Of a stretch of DNA of 64,000 nucleotides, positions 1 through 6,766 are shown piece by piece (the stretch's first letter is position 1; every line of letters begins with the position of its first letter). Made by a program: the position numbers and the translations under genes. Source of the DNA: Mycolicibacterium vulneris (lineage in GTDB: Bacteria > Actinomycetota > Actinomycetes > Mycobacteriales > Mycobacteriaceae); contig NZ_NCXM01000028.1 in the NCBI RefSeq assembly GCF_002104765.1, forward strand, positions 1 through 64,000. The letters are read 5' to 3'. The notes below the pieces were generated by a model. That model was not told the origin of the DNA, did not search any database, and worked only from the letters and a program-made list of their open reading frames with translations.

Positions 1-120
1 GCCGGCCATCGGCACCGTCGCCTGAACACCCCCGGTGCTGGGGTCGAAGACGTCAGCGCTGCGACCGGACTGCCCGGCGGTGCGCTGCCCATCGATGAAG
101 TGCGGAATCTGTGTGGTCAT
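1..120 (-). CDS. mmsA: Methylmalonate-semialdehyde dehydrogenase, N-terminal 40 codons (cut by window edge)
   Basis: Only the first 40 residues are in the window, beginning MTTQIPHFIDGQRTAGQSG. They closely match my memory of M. tuberculosis MmsA (Rv0753c), a CoA-acylating aldehyde dehydrogenase of valine and propionate catabolism that makes propionyl-CoA from methylmalonate semialdehyde. The ATG lies at 118-120 and the frame stays open to base 1. No catalytic residue is visible in this fragment. It is divergent from the ECF sigma gene to its right. In M. tuberculosis mmsA is far from rmlBC, so its position here marks a rearrangement relative to that genome. Confidence 0.88.
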   Translation of the reverse strand, partial: MTTQIPHFIDGQRTAGQSGRSADVFDPSTGGVQATVPMAG

Positions 121-152
121 GGGGCCCTCGAGAGTGGTTGACGGGCGTAAGC

Positions 153-168
153 GGATACTTGCATATCC
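153..168. promoter_or_regulatory. Short palindrome between mmsA and the ECF sigma gene
   Basis: GGATA (153-157) and TATCC (164-168) form an inverted repeat around a 6-bp spacer, 33 bp upstream of the mmsA start codon. The position suits an operator or promoter element for mmsA. The arms are only 5 bp, so chance is possible. Nothing in the sequence identifies a cognate regulator. Confidence 0.25.
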
Positions 169-281
169 TAGTAACCCTGTTCGACCCTTGGCAAGGTGGG
201 TGCCGGGCTAGCCTGACAGCTGTATGCGCACCATCCGGACCGGCTGATGGCCGCCGAAGCCGCACTCGCGGCGCCCTGACC

Positions 282-291
282 CGTGTAACCC
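282..291 (+). promoter_or_regulatory. Candidate ECF-type -35 element upstream of the ECF sigma gene
   Basis: CGTGTAACCC occurs here and again at 1580-1589 in front of the cupredoxin gene. In both places the GTAACC core begins 37 nt before a start codon (GTG at 322, ATG at 1620). GTAACC/GGAACC-like -35 boxes are typical of ECF sigma factors, and autoregulation is common. The -10 region is not clearly conserved between the two copies. The promoter role is inferred. Confidence 0.4.
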
Positions 292-321
292 GAGTCGATA
301 TTCATCGGGTGAAGGAGGCAT

Positions 322-873
322 GTGGCGGCAAGAAACGAACCTGTCGGCCCGCGACCCCTGCGCGCGGTGCCCGACAGTGGCGATGATGCCGGCTACCCGA
401 ACTGGGAAGCCGTCTACTCCGACAATGTGACCTGGGTGTACCGCACGCTGTTCGCGCGCGTCGGCAACCAGACCGACGCCGAAGACCTCACCGCCGAGGT
501 GTTCCTCGCCGCGCTGCGGCCGCTGCGACTGACCGCGAGCGTCGCCGAGGTGCGCGCCTACCTGCGGGCGACGGCCAGGACGGTGCTGGCCGCGCACTGG
601 CGCGAGACGCTGGGCCGGGAGATAACCTCGATCGAGGACATCGAACAACCGGCCGAGAGCCAGGACGCGATCAGCACGGCGCCGCAGCGTGTCGCCCGGG
701 TCCTGGACAACCTGCCGGACCGCTACCGTCAGATTCTGGAATCGCGCTTCCTGCAGGGCAATTCGATCAAGGAGTCAGCCGCGGAACTCGGGATCAGCGT
801 GGCCAATGCCAAAGTGCTCCAGCACCGCGCCCTGCGGCTGGCGGCGCAGGTCAACGATGGGGGCCAGCCATGA
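322..873 (+). CDS. ECF-family RNA polymerase sigma factor
   Basis: This 183-residue protein has the two-domain ECF layout. The sigma-2 region spans about residues 30-95 (DAEDLTAEVFLAAL marks 2.1/2.2). The sigma-4 region spans about 130-180, with a helix-turn-helix around KESAAELGISVANAK. The GTG start at 322 follows a GAAGGAGG Shine-Dalgarno at 311-318. An ATG at 320 is out of frame. The stop overlaps the next start (ATGA), so it is translationally coupled to the Rieske/anti-sigma-like gene, the usual sigma/anti-sigma arrangement. It probably redirects RNA polymerase to this operon and perhaps others, under control of the membrane-anchored partner. I cannot assign it to a named mycobacterial sigma factor. 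It is not SigD, which lies at 57.4 kb. Confidence 0.88.
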   Translation: MAARNEPVGPRPLRAVPDSGDDAGYPNWEAVYSDNVTWVYRTLFARVGNQTDAEDLTAEVFLAALRPLRLTASVAEVRAYLRATARTVLAAHWRETLGREITSIEDIEQPAESQDAISTAPQRVARVLDNLPDRYRQILESRFLQGNSIKESAAELGISVANAKVLQHRALRLAAQVNDGGQP

Positions 874-1577
874 ATGCGCGAGGGCTGCGACGTTATGTCG
901 ACGATCTGCTGCGGGGGCGCCGGCCCAGGCCGTTCACGCCCGACGACTTCGAGGCGGCACAACTGCGCACGGCCATCGAGCTGCGCGCCGCCCGCGAGGG
1001 TGGGGACGCGCCGCGCCGGGAATTCGTCACCGACCTGCACCGGCGCATCGCCGAGCAGATGTCCGGCGCGCCAACGGAACCCCCGCAGGCGCGCGGCAGC
1101 ACGCGCCGCCAGGTCATCGTCGGCACGTCGGCCGCCGCCACCGCCGCGGTCGCCGCGGTGTCCGTCGATCGCACGCTGATCGCGGGGCGGACCGGCGACG
1201 GTCGGGCACCCGAGGTTGCCGCCGGGCAACTCACGCCCAACGAGGGCAGCTGGCAGCGCGTCGCGGCCGGCTCGGATGTGCCCGACGGCGCGACGCGCGC
1301 CTTCGACCTCGGCTCTGTGACCGGATTCGTCCGCCGCGTCGACGGCAAGATCCAGGCGATCTCCGGGGTGTGCACCCATCAGGGCTGCAAGCTGTGGTTC
1401 GACGCACCCGACGACACGCTGCGCTGCCCCTGCCACACCACGTCGTTCTCGCCCAGCGGGCAGGTGCTCGCCCATCAGCTGCCGATCGCGCCAAAGCCGT
1501 TGCCCGCATTGATGGTTCGTGAGGTCAACGGGGTCATCGAGGTATTCGCCCCGCCGCGCACCGAGCGACCGGCCTGA
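870..1577 (+). CDS. Membrane-anchored Rieske [2Fe-2S] protein with anti-sigma-like N-terminus
   Basis: The protein has 235 residues. Residues 1-70 are a charged helical cytoplasmic segment (RRYVDDLLRGRRPRPF near the start) of the kind seen in actinobacterial anti-sigma proteins, without a zinc HxxxCxxC motif. Residues 78-99 form a twin-arginine signal anchor (TRRQVIV then an Ala/Val-rich helix). Residues 120-230 form a Rieske domain with CTHQGC (C168, H170, C173) and CPCH (C186, C188, H189). All four cluster ligands and the extra disulfide pair of bc1-type Rieske proteins are present. The predicted topology is N-inside with the cluster outside. ATGA overlap with the sigma gene supports a role as redox-responsive anti-sigma factor. 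That role is inferred. A plain electron-transfer protein co-transcribed with a sigma factor is the alternative. Confidence 0.8.
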   Translation: MNARGLRRYVDDLLRGRRPRPFTPDDFEAAQLRTAIELRAAREGGDAPRREFVTDLHRRIAEQMSGAPTEPPQARGSTRRQVIVGTSAAATAAVAAVSVDRTLIAGRTGDGRAPEVAAGQLTPNEGSWQRVAAGSDVPDGATRAFDLGSVTGFVRRVDGKIQAISGVCTHQGCKLWFDAPDDTLRCPCHTTSFSPSGQVLAHQLPIAPKPLPALMVREVNGVIEVFAPPRTERPA

Positions 1578-1579
1578 GG

Positions 1580-1589
1580 CGTGTAACCC
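1580..1589 (+). promoter_or_regulatory. Second copy of the candidate ECF -35 element, upstream of the cupredoxin gene
   Basis: CGTGTAACCC lies in the 42-bp gap between the Rieske gene and the ATG at 1620. The distance from GTAACC to that ATG is 37 nt, the same as at the ECF gene. No Shine-Dalgarno precedes 1608 or 1620. Transcription starting near the ATG would give a leaderless mRNA, which is common in mycobacteria. This suggests a second, internal promoter for the downstream genes. Confidence 0.4.
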
Positions 1590-1619
1590 ACCGCCCTACC
1601 TCTGGGCATGGATATACCC

Positions 1620-2006
1620 ATGTTTCGAAGGCATTCGGCGACCATGGCGGCCGTGGGTGCGCTGCTGTTGGCCGGTTGCTCCCAGTCACGGCCGGTGGCG
1701 ACCACCGCCGCGCCCACCACCGCGATGTCGATCACCGTGCCGGCGGCTCCGGTGCGCGGCGACCAGGTCAGCATCGACGGTTTCGCGTTCGCGCCGGTGA
1801 CCCTGACCGTGCCCGTCGGGACCACCGTCACGTGGACCAACCGCGACGAAGAACCCCATACGGTGGCCGCCAGCGACGGCTCGTTTCATTCACCCGGCAT
1901 GGGAACCGGAGCCACCTTCACCCACACCTTCTCCACCGCCGGGACTTTCGACTACGTCTGCTCGATCCACCCGATGATGCGCGGCACCGTGGTGGTGACG
2001 CGATGA
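1620..2006 (+). CDS. Cupredoxin (plastocyanin-like) lipoprotein
   Basis: A small blue-copper-type electron carrier predicted on the outer face of the membrane. From ATG 1620 it has 128 residues. A short signal peptide ends in the lipobox LLAGC, with the acylated Cys at about residue 20. A Thr/Ala-rich linker leads to a cupredoxin fold with the full type-1 copper ligand set: His in EEPHTV, then Cys, His and Met in YVCSIHPMM. An in-frame ATG at 1608 would add four residues. I prefer 1620 because it gives a cleaner lipoprotein signal and matches the promoter-like spacing. The stop overlaps the next start (ATGA). Together with the Rieske domain it suggests an extracytoplasmic electron-transfer or copper-handling role. 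The partner is unknown. Confidence 0.85.
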   Translation: MFRRHSATMAAVGALLLAGCSQSRPVATTAAPTTAMSITVPAAPVRGDQVSIDGFAFAPVTLTVPVGTTVTWTNRDEEPHTVAASDGSFHSPGMGTGATFTHTFSTAGTFDYVCSIHPMMRGTVVVTR

Positions 2007-2932
2007 GTGCCGAGGAGAACGGCATGACACGCCGCCAGCTCATCCGGCACACGGCATGGTTCGGAGCGGCGGTCGGACTCGCCGTGACCGGCGGCGAGGT
2101 CATCTCGCATGTCGCGGGTCGGGCGAATGCGCAGCACGCGGCGGCCCGGCCCGCCCTGCGGTTCGCCCAGATCAGCGACAGCCATATCGGTTTCGCCGGG
2201 GCGCCCAACCCGGACGTCGCCGGTACGTTCAGCCACGCGATCGATCAGGTCAACAACCTCGGGTACACACCGGATTTCGTCATCCACACCGGAGACCTCA
2301 CCCACCTGTCCAGCCCCGACCAGTTCGACCAGGCGAAGCAGATGATGACCGGTCTCAAGACGCCGCACGTGTTCACCGTGCCGGGGGAGCACGACTCGAT
2401 CGATGACGCGGGTCAGAAGTACCGAAACACGTTCGGCGCCGGCTCCGTTGGCGATGGCTGGTACAGCCTCGACATCGCCGGCGTGCACCTGATCGCGTTG
2501 GTCAATACGTTGAACCTGCGCAAGCTCGGGCATCTGGGTTCCGATCAGCTGGAGTTTGTCAAGGAGGACGTCGCGCGTCTTTCCAGCGATACCCCCATCA
2601 TCGTGTTCAGCCACATCCCGCTGTTCGCGATGTACCCGCAATGGGGCTGGGGCACCGACGATGCCACCCAGGCGCTGAGCTACCTGCGGCGGTTCTCCTC
2701 GGTCACGTGCCTCAACGGCCACGTCCACCAACTGTTCTCCAAGACGGAGGACAACGTCACGTTCTACAGCGGAACCACCACCGCGTACCCGCTGCCGCGA
2801 CCGGGTGACGGTCCCGCGCCCAAGCCGGTAACGCTGCCGGCCGGCAAGCTGCGCGATGCGCTGGGCATCCGCGAGGTCAGCTACACCAAGGGAGAGGCCG
2901 CCCTCGCCTTGAAGGAGACTGCATTGCAATGA
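2003..2932 (+). CDS. Tat-exported calcineurin-like metallophosphoesterase
   Basis: From the ATG that overlaps the cupredoxin stop the protein has 309 residues. MTRRQLIRH (residues 8-16) followed by a hydrophobic stretch is a twin-arginine signal, with cleavage probably near ANAQHA at about 41-46. The metallophosphoesterase motifs follow in order: DSH (59-61), GD in HTGDLTH (98), GEHD in place of the usual GNHD (128-131), SH in FSHIPLF, and GHVH near the C-terminus. These ligate a dinuclear metal centre. Tat export implies that the protein folds and takes up metal before crossing the membrane. The substrate (nucleotide, phosphodiester or phospholipid) cannot be read from sequence. The upstream reading frame back to 1676 is an open frame inside the cupredoxin gene and is not used. 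Confidence 0.87.
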   Translation: MSAEENGMTRRQLIRHTAWFGAAVGLAVTGGEVISHVAGRANAQHAAARPALRFAQISDSHIGFAGAPNPDVAGTFSHAIDQVNNLGYTPDFVIHTGDLTHLSSPDQFDQAKQMMTGLKTPHVFTVPGEHDSIDDAGQKYRNTFGAGSVGDGWYSLDIAGVHLIALVNTLNLRKLGHLGSDQLEFVKEDVARLSSDTPIIVFSHIPLFAMYPQWGWGTDDATQALSYLRRFSSVTCLNGHVHQLFSKTEDNVTFYSGTTTAYPLPRPGDGPAPKPVTLPAGKLRDALGIREVSYTKGEAALALKETALQ

Positions 2933-3321
2933 CTTTGACGAGTATCCTGGTCCGGCTCGGCCTGGCCGCGTCGTTGATCATCAGCGCCGCCAGCCATGCC
3001 TACCTCTATGTGCATGGCTACCGGCACATTCCGGATATCGGTCCCGCATTCATGGCCCAGGCCAGCCTTTCGTTCGCGATCGCGCTGCTGATAGTGGTCG
3101 GCGGTCCCGCGTGGCTGCGCTGGGCCGGTGCGGCGGTGGCGGCCGGCTCCCTGGTCGCGTTCGCCTTATCGCGCACCGTCGGCCTGTCCGGCTTCTCCGA
3201 ACGGGGCTGGGAGCCGGCACCGTACGCGGTCGTCAGCGTGGCGGCCGAGGTGGTCACGGTGGTGCTGTGGGGGCTGGGTGCACGCTTTCGGCTTCGAGGG
3301 GCCCAGACCACTGTCGTTTGA
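2929..3321 (+). CDS. Small four-helix membrane protein, unknown function
   Basis: A 130-residue hydrophobic protein with about four predicted transmembrane helices (near residues 8-26, 44-62, 66-84 and 98-118). A His/Tyr-rich loop follows helix 1 (ASHAYLYVHGYRH). Its ATG overlaps the metallophosphoesterase stop, so it is the last gene of the set. The histidines could bind haem or metal, but no named family is evident to me. The 88 bp after it hold no further gene, only GC-rich spacer before the convergent acyltransferase. Confidence 0.75.
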   Translation: MTLTSILVRLGLAASLIISAASHAYLYVHGYRHIPDIGPAFMAQASLSFAIALLIVVGGPAWLRWAGAAVAAGSLVAFALSRTVGLSGFSERGWEPAPYAVVSVAAEVVTVVLWGLGARFRLRGAQTTVV

Positions 3322-3409
3322 GCCGGCGTCAGGTGACACCGGCGGCGCAGCTTGCCCGTGATGGGCCAGGTCCCAAGGCTGTGGGCGGGGTGCTCGCGGC
3401 CAGGCGGGG

Positions 3410-4546
3410 CTAGGCGGGGCCCGGGGCCTCCGGAGCCGGCTGGTCAGCCCGGGCGTCGGCGGTGCTGACAGGCCCGGGCTCGTCGGAGCTGGACGCGACG
3501 GGAGCCGACCATTTGATCCGAAGCCGGCGCTTCAGGGACATCGAGGGTTTCTCGATGAGGAACCAGCTCACCGCGGCAAGCGGCAGGGTGGTCGCCACCG
3601 CCACGATAAAGAACAGCACCGGGTGCAGGCGCGTCGCGAGCCCACTGACGGCCAGCAATTGCTGGGCCGGGAATGCGTAGATGTAGACGCCGTAGGACAG
3701 ATCGGTGCGCAGCCTCAACCGTTCGCTCTTGAGCAGCGAGCCCGACACGACGACGGCGTAGGCCAGCGGAAGCGCACCGACCACCCGGTAATCGGGCAGC
3801 ACCCCGGCCGCCGCCACGATGACCAGGCAGACGGCGACGAGCGACCATCGGGCCGGGATGACGTCGCGCCACTGGTACATGATGGCTCCGGCCGCGAACA
3901 TGATGGCCGAGCGCACCGCAAGCTGCGGAACGGTCCATACCCCGGGGAATGTCAGGGGCGGCACGACCAACGCCGCCAGTGTTGCCACCACCAGAACCGC
4001 GGGGGAGATCCAGCGGCGGTTAGCCAGTCCCGCCACGCCGATCGCGGCAACGAAGAGGTAGCACAGCAGTTCCCAGACCAGCGACCACATGGAACCGTTC
4101 CACGCGGGTCCACCCGGCACGCCGTGCAGCGTTCCGTCGATAGTGGGCTGCAGATAAGCGATCGCACTGTTTTTCACGACGTACACCAGCGGGGCGGTGG
4201 ACGCGAGCAGCTTGGTGGCCGAACCGCCTTGGATCACCATGCTGAGCGGGGCGAAGACGAACGCGGTTAGGAGCAGGCAGATGTAGAAGCCGGGCAGGAT
4301 GCGCAGCGCGCGGGCGGTGAGATAGTCGCGCAGTCGTGGGTCGGTGAGCCAACTCCGGGTGATGAGGAAGCCCGAGATCGCGAAGAAACCGTCGACACCT
4401 ACCGAGAAGAAAAGCTGCAGAGTCGCCTTCGGTGGCATGTGGCCGGTGAGAGGCCACGAGTGGAAGAGCATCACCTCGGCCGCGAGCGCCAACCGAAGTG
4501 CGTTGAGCGCGTTTCTTCGCGGATCGAATACCTGCCCTAGTTTCAT
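3410..4546 (-). CDS. Acyltransferase-3 family membrane protein (OafA-like), copy 1
   Basis: A 378-residue polytopic protein of the acyltransferase-3 family, which moves acyl groups such as acetyl onto cell-surface sugars. About ten hydrophobic helices are visible. The early His in VMLFHSWPL (near residue 29) matches the catalytic His region of OafA/NolX-type enzymes, and FFAISGFLITRSW and the RALRILPGFY segment are typical. The C-terminal 40 residues are a Pro/Ala/Asp-rich cytoplasmic tail. It is a tandem paralogue of the next gene: both begin MKLGQVFDPR and share long stretches. Proximity to rmlBC suggests a rhamnose-containing glycan or glycolipid acceptor. The acceptor is inferred from context only. 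Confidence 0.85.
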   Translation of the reverse strand: MKLGQVFDPRRNALNALRLALAAEVMLFHSWPLTGHMPPKATLQLFFSVGVDGFFAISGFLITRSWLTDPRLRDYLTARALRILPGFYICLLLTAFVFAPLSMVIQGGSATKLLASTAPLVYVVKNSAIAYLQPTIDGTLHGVPGGPAWNGSMWSLVWELLCYLFVAAIGVAGLANRRWISPAVLVVATLAALVVPPLTFPGVWTVPQLAVRSAIMFAAGAIMYQWRDVIPARWSLVAVCLVIVAAAGVLPDYRVVGALPLAYAVVVSGSLLKSERLRLRTDLSYGVYIYAFPAQQLLAVSGLATRLHPVLFFIVAVATTLPLAAVSWFLIEKPSMSLKRRLRIKWSAPVASSSDEPGPVSTADARADQPAPEAPGPA

Positions 4547-4634
4547 CCAGCCTCCGCCCCCTGCACACCACTCGTCATCCGCGCCATCGTACGGGCCGAA
4601 AGTCGACGGGCCCTGACGCCGGCGGTCGCCTTGA

Positions 4635-5822
4635 TCAGGTCGCCGCCCCGCGATCCTTTGCCGGTAGCGCCGCGTCTTGCGCGTTCACATTGCCATGGCC
4701 AAGCGGCACCGGGGCCTCCGGCGGCATCGCCACGGCCGCTTGCCCGCGGGAGTCGGCAGGCCTCCGTGTCAGTCGCGCCTTGAGCGACCTCGCCGGCTTT
4801 TCGACCAGGAACCAGCTCGCCGCGGCCAGCGGCAGGGTGGCCAGCGCCACGGTCAGGCAGAACACGATCGGATTCAGGCTGAGCAGCCCGAGCACCGCCA
4901 GCAGCTGCTGGGTCGGGTACGCGTAGATGTACATGCCGTAGGACAGGTCGGTGCGCAACCTCAATCGCTTGTTGTGCAACAGCGACCCGGAGACGATGAC
5001 GGCGTAGGCCAGCGGCACGGCGGCGACCACCCGGTAGTCCGGCAGCTGGCCGGCCACCAGCACGATGACCACGCTCACCGCGACCAGCGACCAGCGGGCG
5101 GGAATCACGTCGCGCCACTGATAGAGCAGCGCTCCGGCGGCGAACATGATCGCGGCCCGGCATGCCAGGAAGATGATGACGACGCCCACGTTGCCGGTCG
5201 GCTTGCTGAACACCTCGGGGAAGGTGACGGGGGGCATCATGGATGCCCCGATGGCGGCCACCACCAATATCGCCGGGGAGACCCACCGGCGGTTGGCCAG
5301 TCCGGCCACGCCGATGGCGGCGACGACCAGATAGCACATCACTTCCCAGAACAGCGACCACAGCGAAGCGTTCCAGATGCCCGCATTGGGGATGTTGAAC
5401 GGAGTGCCGCCCACGTCGGGCTTGAGCCACAAGACCGCGATGTTTTTCAGGACGTACTCGAACGGCGCGAACGAGAACAGCAGCTTGGTCGGCGAACCGC
5501 CCTGGATCGCCACGCTGAGCGGGGCGAACACGAAGGCCGTCACGATCATGCAGACGTAGAAGCCGGGCAGGATGCGCAGGGCCCGGGCGGCGAGGTAAGC
5601 GCGCAGCTTCGGGTTGCTCAGCCAGCTCGCGGTGATGAGGAATCCCGAGATCGCGAAGAACCCGTCCACCCCCACGGAGAGCAGGAGCTGCAGAACGGCC
5701 CGCAGCGAGGGCAGATGGCCCCGGACCGGGTAGGTGTGCCAGAAGATGACTTCCGCCGCGAGCGCTAGCCGCCATGCGTTCAGTGCGTTGCTTCGCGGAT
5801 CGAAAACCTGCCCTAGCTTCAT
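4635..5822 (-). CDS. Acyltransferase-3 family membrane protein (OafA-like), copy 2
   Basis: A 395-residue paralogue of the gene at 3410-4546, with the same helix layout, the catalytic-type His in VIFWHTYPV, and the same SGFLIT and ARALRILPGFY segments. It differs by an insertion near residue 225 (EVFSKPTGNVG) and by its own low-complexity tail. An 88-bp gap separates the two genes and they probably form one unit, with this copy first. Parallel O-acylation of two positions or acceptors is a reasonable inference. Neither copy shows frame damage. The start ATG at 5820-5822 is supported by the shared N-terminus. Confidence 0.85.
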   Translation of the reverse strand: MKLGQVFDPRSNALNAWRLALAAEVIFWHTYPVRGHLPSLRAVLQLLLSVGVDGFFAISGFLITASWLSNPKLRAYLAARALRILPGFYVCMIVTAFVFAPLSVAIQGGSPTKLLFSFAPFEYVLKNIAVLWLKPDVGGTPFNIPNAGIWNASLWSLFWEVMCYLVVAAIGVAGLANRRWVSPAILVVAAIGASMMPPVTFPEVFSKPTGNVGVVIIFLACRAAIMFAAGALLYQWRDVIPARWSLVAVSVVIVLVAGQLPDYRVVAAVPLAYAVIVSGSLLHNKRLRLRTDLSYGMYIYAYPTQQLLAVLGLLSLNPIVFCLTVALATLPLAAASWFLVEKPARSLKARLTRRPADSRGQAAVAMPPEAPVPLGHGNVNAQDAALPAKDRGAAT

Positions 5823-5956
5823 CGGCGTCCCCCGCCACCCGCATTGGGCGTCATCGGCATCATCGGCGCAATCTTAGCGCCCTCGAAGAGAGAAAAGGGC
5901 CCGTTCACGCTATCCGACGGATCAGGTGACCGCAAACGCATTGATAATTTATATGC

Positions 5957-5976
5957 GTCTAACGAGGTCTAACGAG
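5957..5976. repeat. 10-bp perfect tandem duplication
   Basis: GTCTAACGAG is present twice in direct succession (5957-5966 and 5967-5976), followed by the similar GTGGTGAGGTGG. It lies in the AT-rich part of the gap upstream of the acyltransferase genes. It could be a replication-slippage scar or a repeated operator half-site. Nothing decides between these. Confidence 0.6.
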
Positions 5977-6034
5977 GTGGTGAGGTGGCCGGCGCCTTTT
6001 TGCACGCGGTGAGTCCAACAACGTTGCGGGATAA

Positions 6035-6068
6035 AGCACATCGCGGCGGTGAGCCGGCGCGATGTGCT
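6035..6068 (-). terminator. Hairpin terminator downstream of rmlBC
   Basis: AGCACATCGCG (6035-6045) pairs perfectly with CGCGATGTGCT (6058-6068), an 11-bp stem with a 12-nt loop. On the minus strand it lies about 90 nt past the rmlC stop and is followed by TTTATCC. This fits an intrinsic terminator for the rml transcription unit. Confidence 0.65.
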
Positions 6069-6159
6069 GGGCAATCGGTGAGTGCTGCCGGCCCGGTACC
6101 GACTGTCCAGCCAATTGCCCTGGCTAAGAGTATGTCTGGCTACGACCGATATTGCGGCG

Positions 6160-6765
6160 TCAGCCGCGCATACCGTCGATGAATGCCGTTGTCTCGTCCC
6201 AGGTGGGCAGCAGTCCGGCGGCGCGCACTTCCTCGAGGCTGGGCGCCGCCGCATCGCGGTCGGAGAGGTTGGGCGGCGCGCCGTCCACCAGCGGCCAGTC
6301 GATGCCCAGCGCCGGATCGGTTGCGCAGATCGTGTGTTCGCGCTGCGGGTTGTATTCCGCCGAGCACAAATACATCACTGTCGAATTGTCTTCCAGCGCC
6401 AGGAAGCCATGCCCCAGGCCTTCGGACAGATAGATCGTCCGGTGATCGCTGTCGTCGAGCAGAACCGAATCCCATTGCCCGAACGTCGGCGAACCCACCC
6501 GAATGTCGACGACGACGTCGAACACCGAACCGCGAACGCAGGTCACGTACTTGGCCTGGCTCGGCGGCACCTGTGCGAAATGCAGTCCGCGCAGGACGCC
6601 GGCCGATGACACCGAGCAATTGGCCTGCCGGACGTCCAGGCGATGACCGGCGAAGGAGCGGAAACCCTTGTCGGTGAGCCATTCGAAGAAATGGCCGCGC
6701 GAATCACCGTGCACGGTAGGGGTGATCTCCCAGGCGCCGGGAACTTTCAGTTCGCGAACTTCCAC
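6160..6765 (-). CDS. rmlC: dTDP-4-dehydrorhamnose 3,5-epimerase
   Basis: Third enzyme of dTDP-L-rhamnose synthesis. The product supplies the rhamnose linker that joins arabinogalactan to peptidoglycan, so the pathway is essential in mycobacteria. The sequence matches RmlC over its whole length (about 201 residues). It shows the cupin barrel, RGLHFAQ with the catalytic His region, and the Tyr-containing MYLCSAEYNPQ. I chose GTG at 6763-6765 because MEVRELKVPGAW aligns with the M. tuberculosis start. A GTG at 6777 would add four residues and overlap rmlB. It lies immediately downstream of rmlB and is surely co-transcribed. Confidence 0.95.
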   Translation of the reverse strand: MEVRELKVPGAWEITPTVHGDSRGHFFEWLTDKGFRSFAGHRLDVRQANCSVSSAGVLRGLHFAQVPPSQAKYVTCVRGSVFDVVVDIRVGSPTFGQWDSVLLDDSDHRTIYLSEGLGHGFLALEDNSTVMYLCSAEYNPQREHTICATDPALGIDWPLVDGAPPNLSDRDAAAPSLEEVRAAGLLPTWDETTAFIDGMRG

Positions 6766-6766
6766 G

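Larger units (their letters stand above)
5823..6159. other. Non-coding gap between acyltransferase copy 2 and rmlC
   Basis: This 337-bp stretch has no convincing gene. It holds an AT-rich patch at 5940-5955, which is a plausible promoter region for the acyltransferase pair, a 10-bp tandem duplication at 5957-5976, and a strong hairpin at 6035-6068 downstream of rmlC. Short open frames here have no ribosome-binding site and no recognisable product. Confidence 0.6.
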
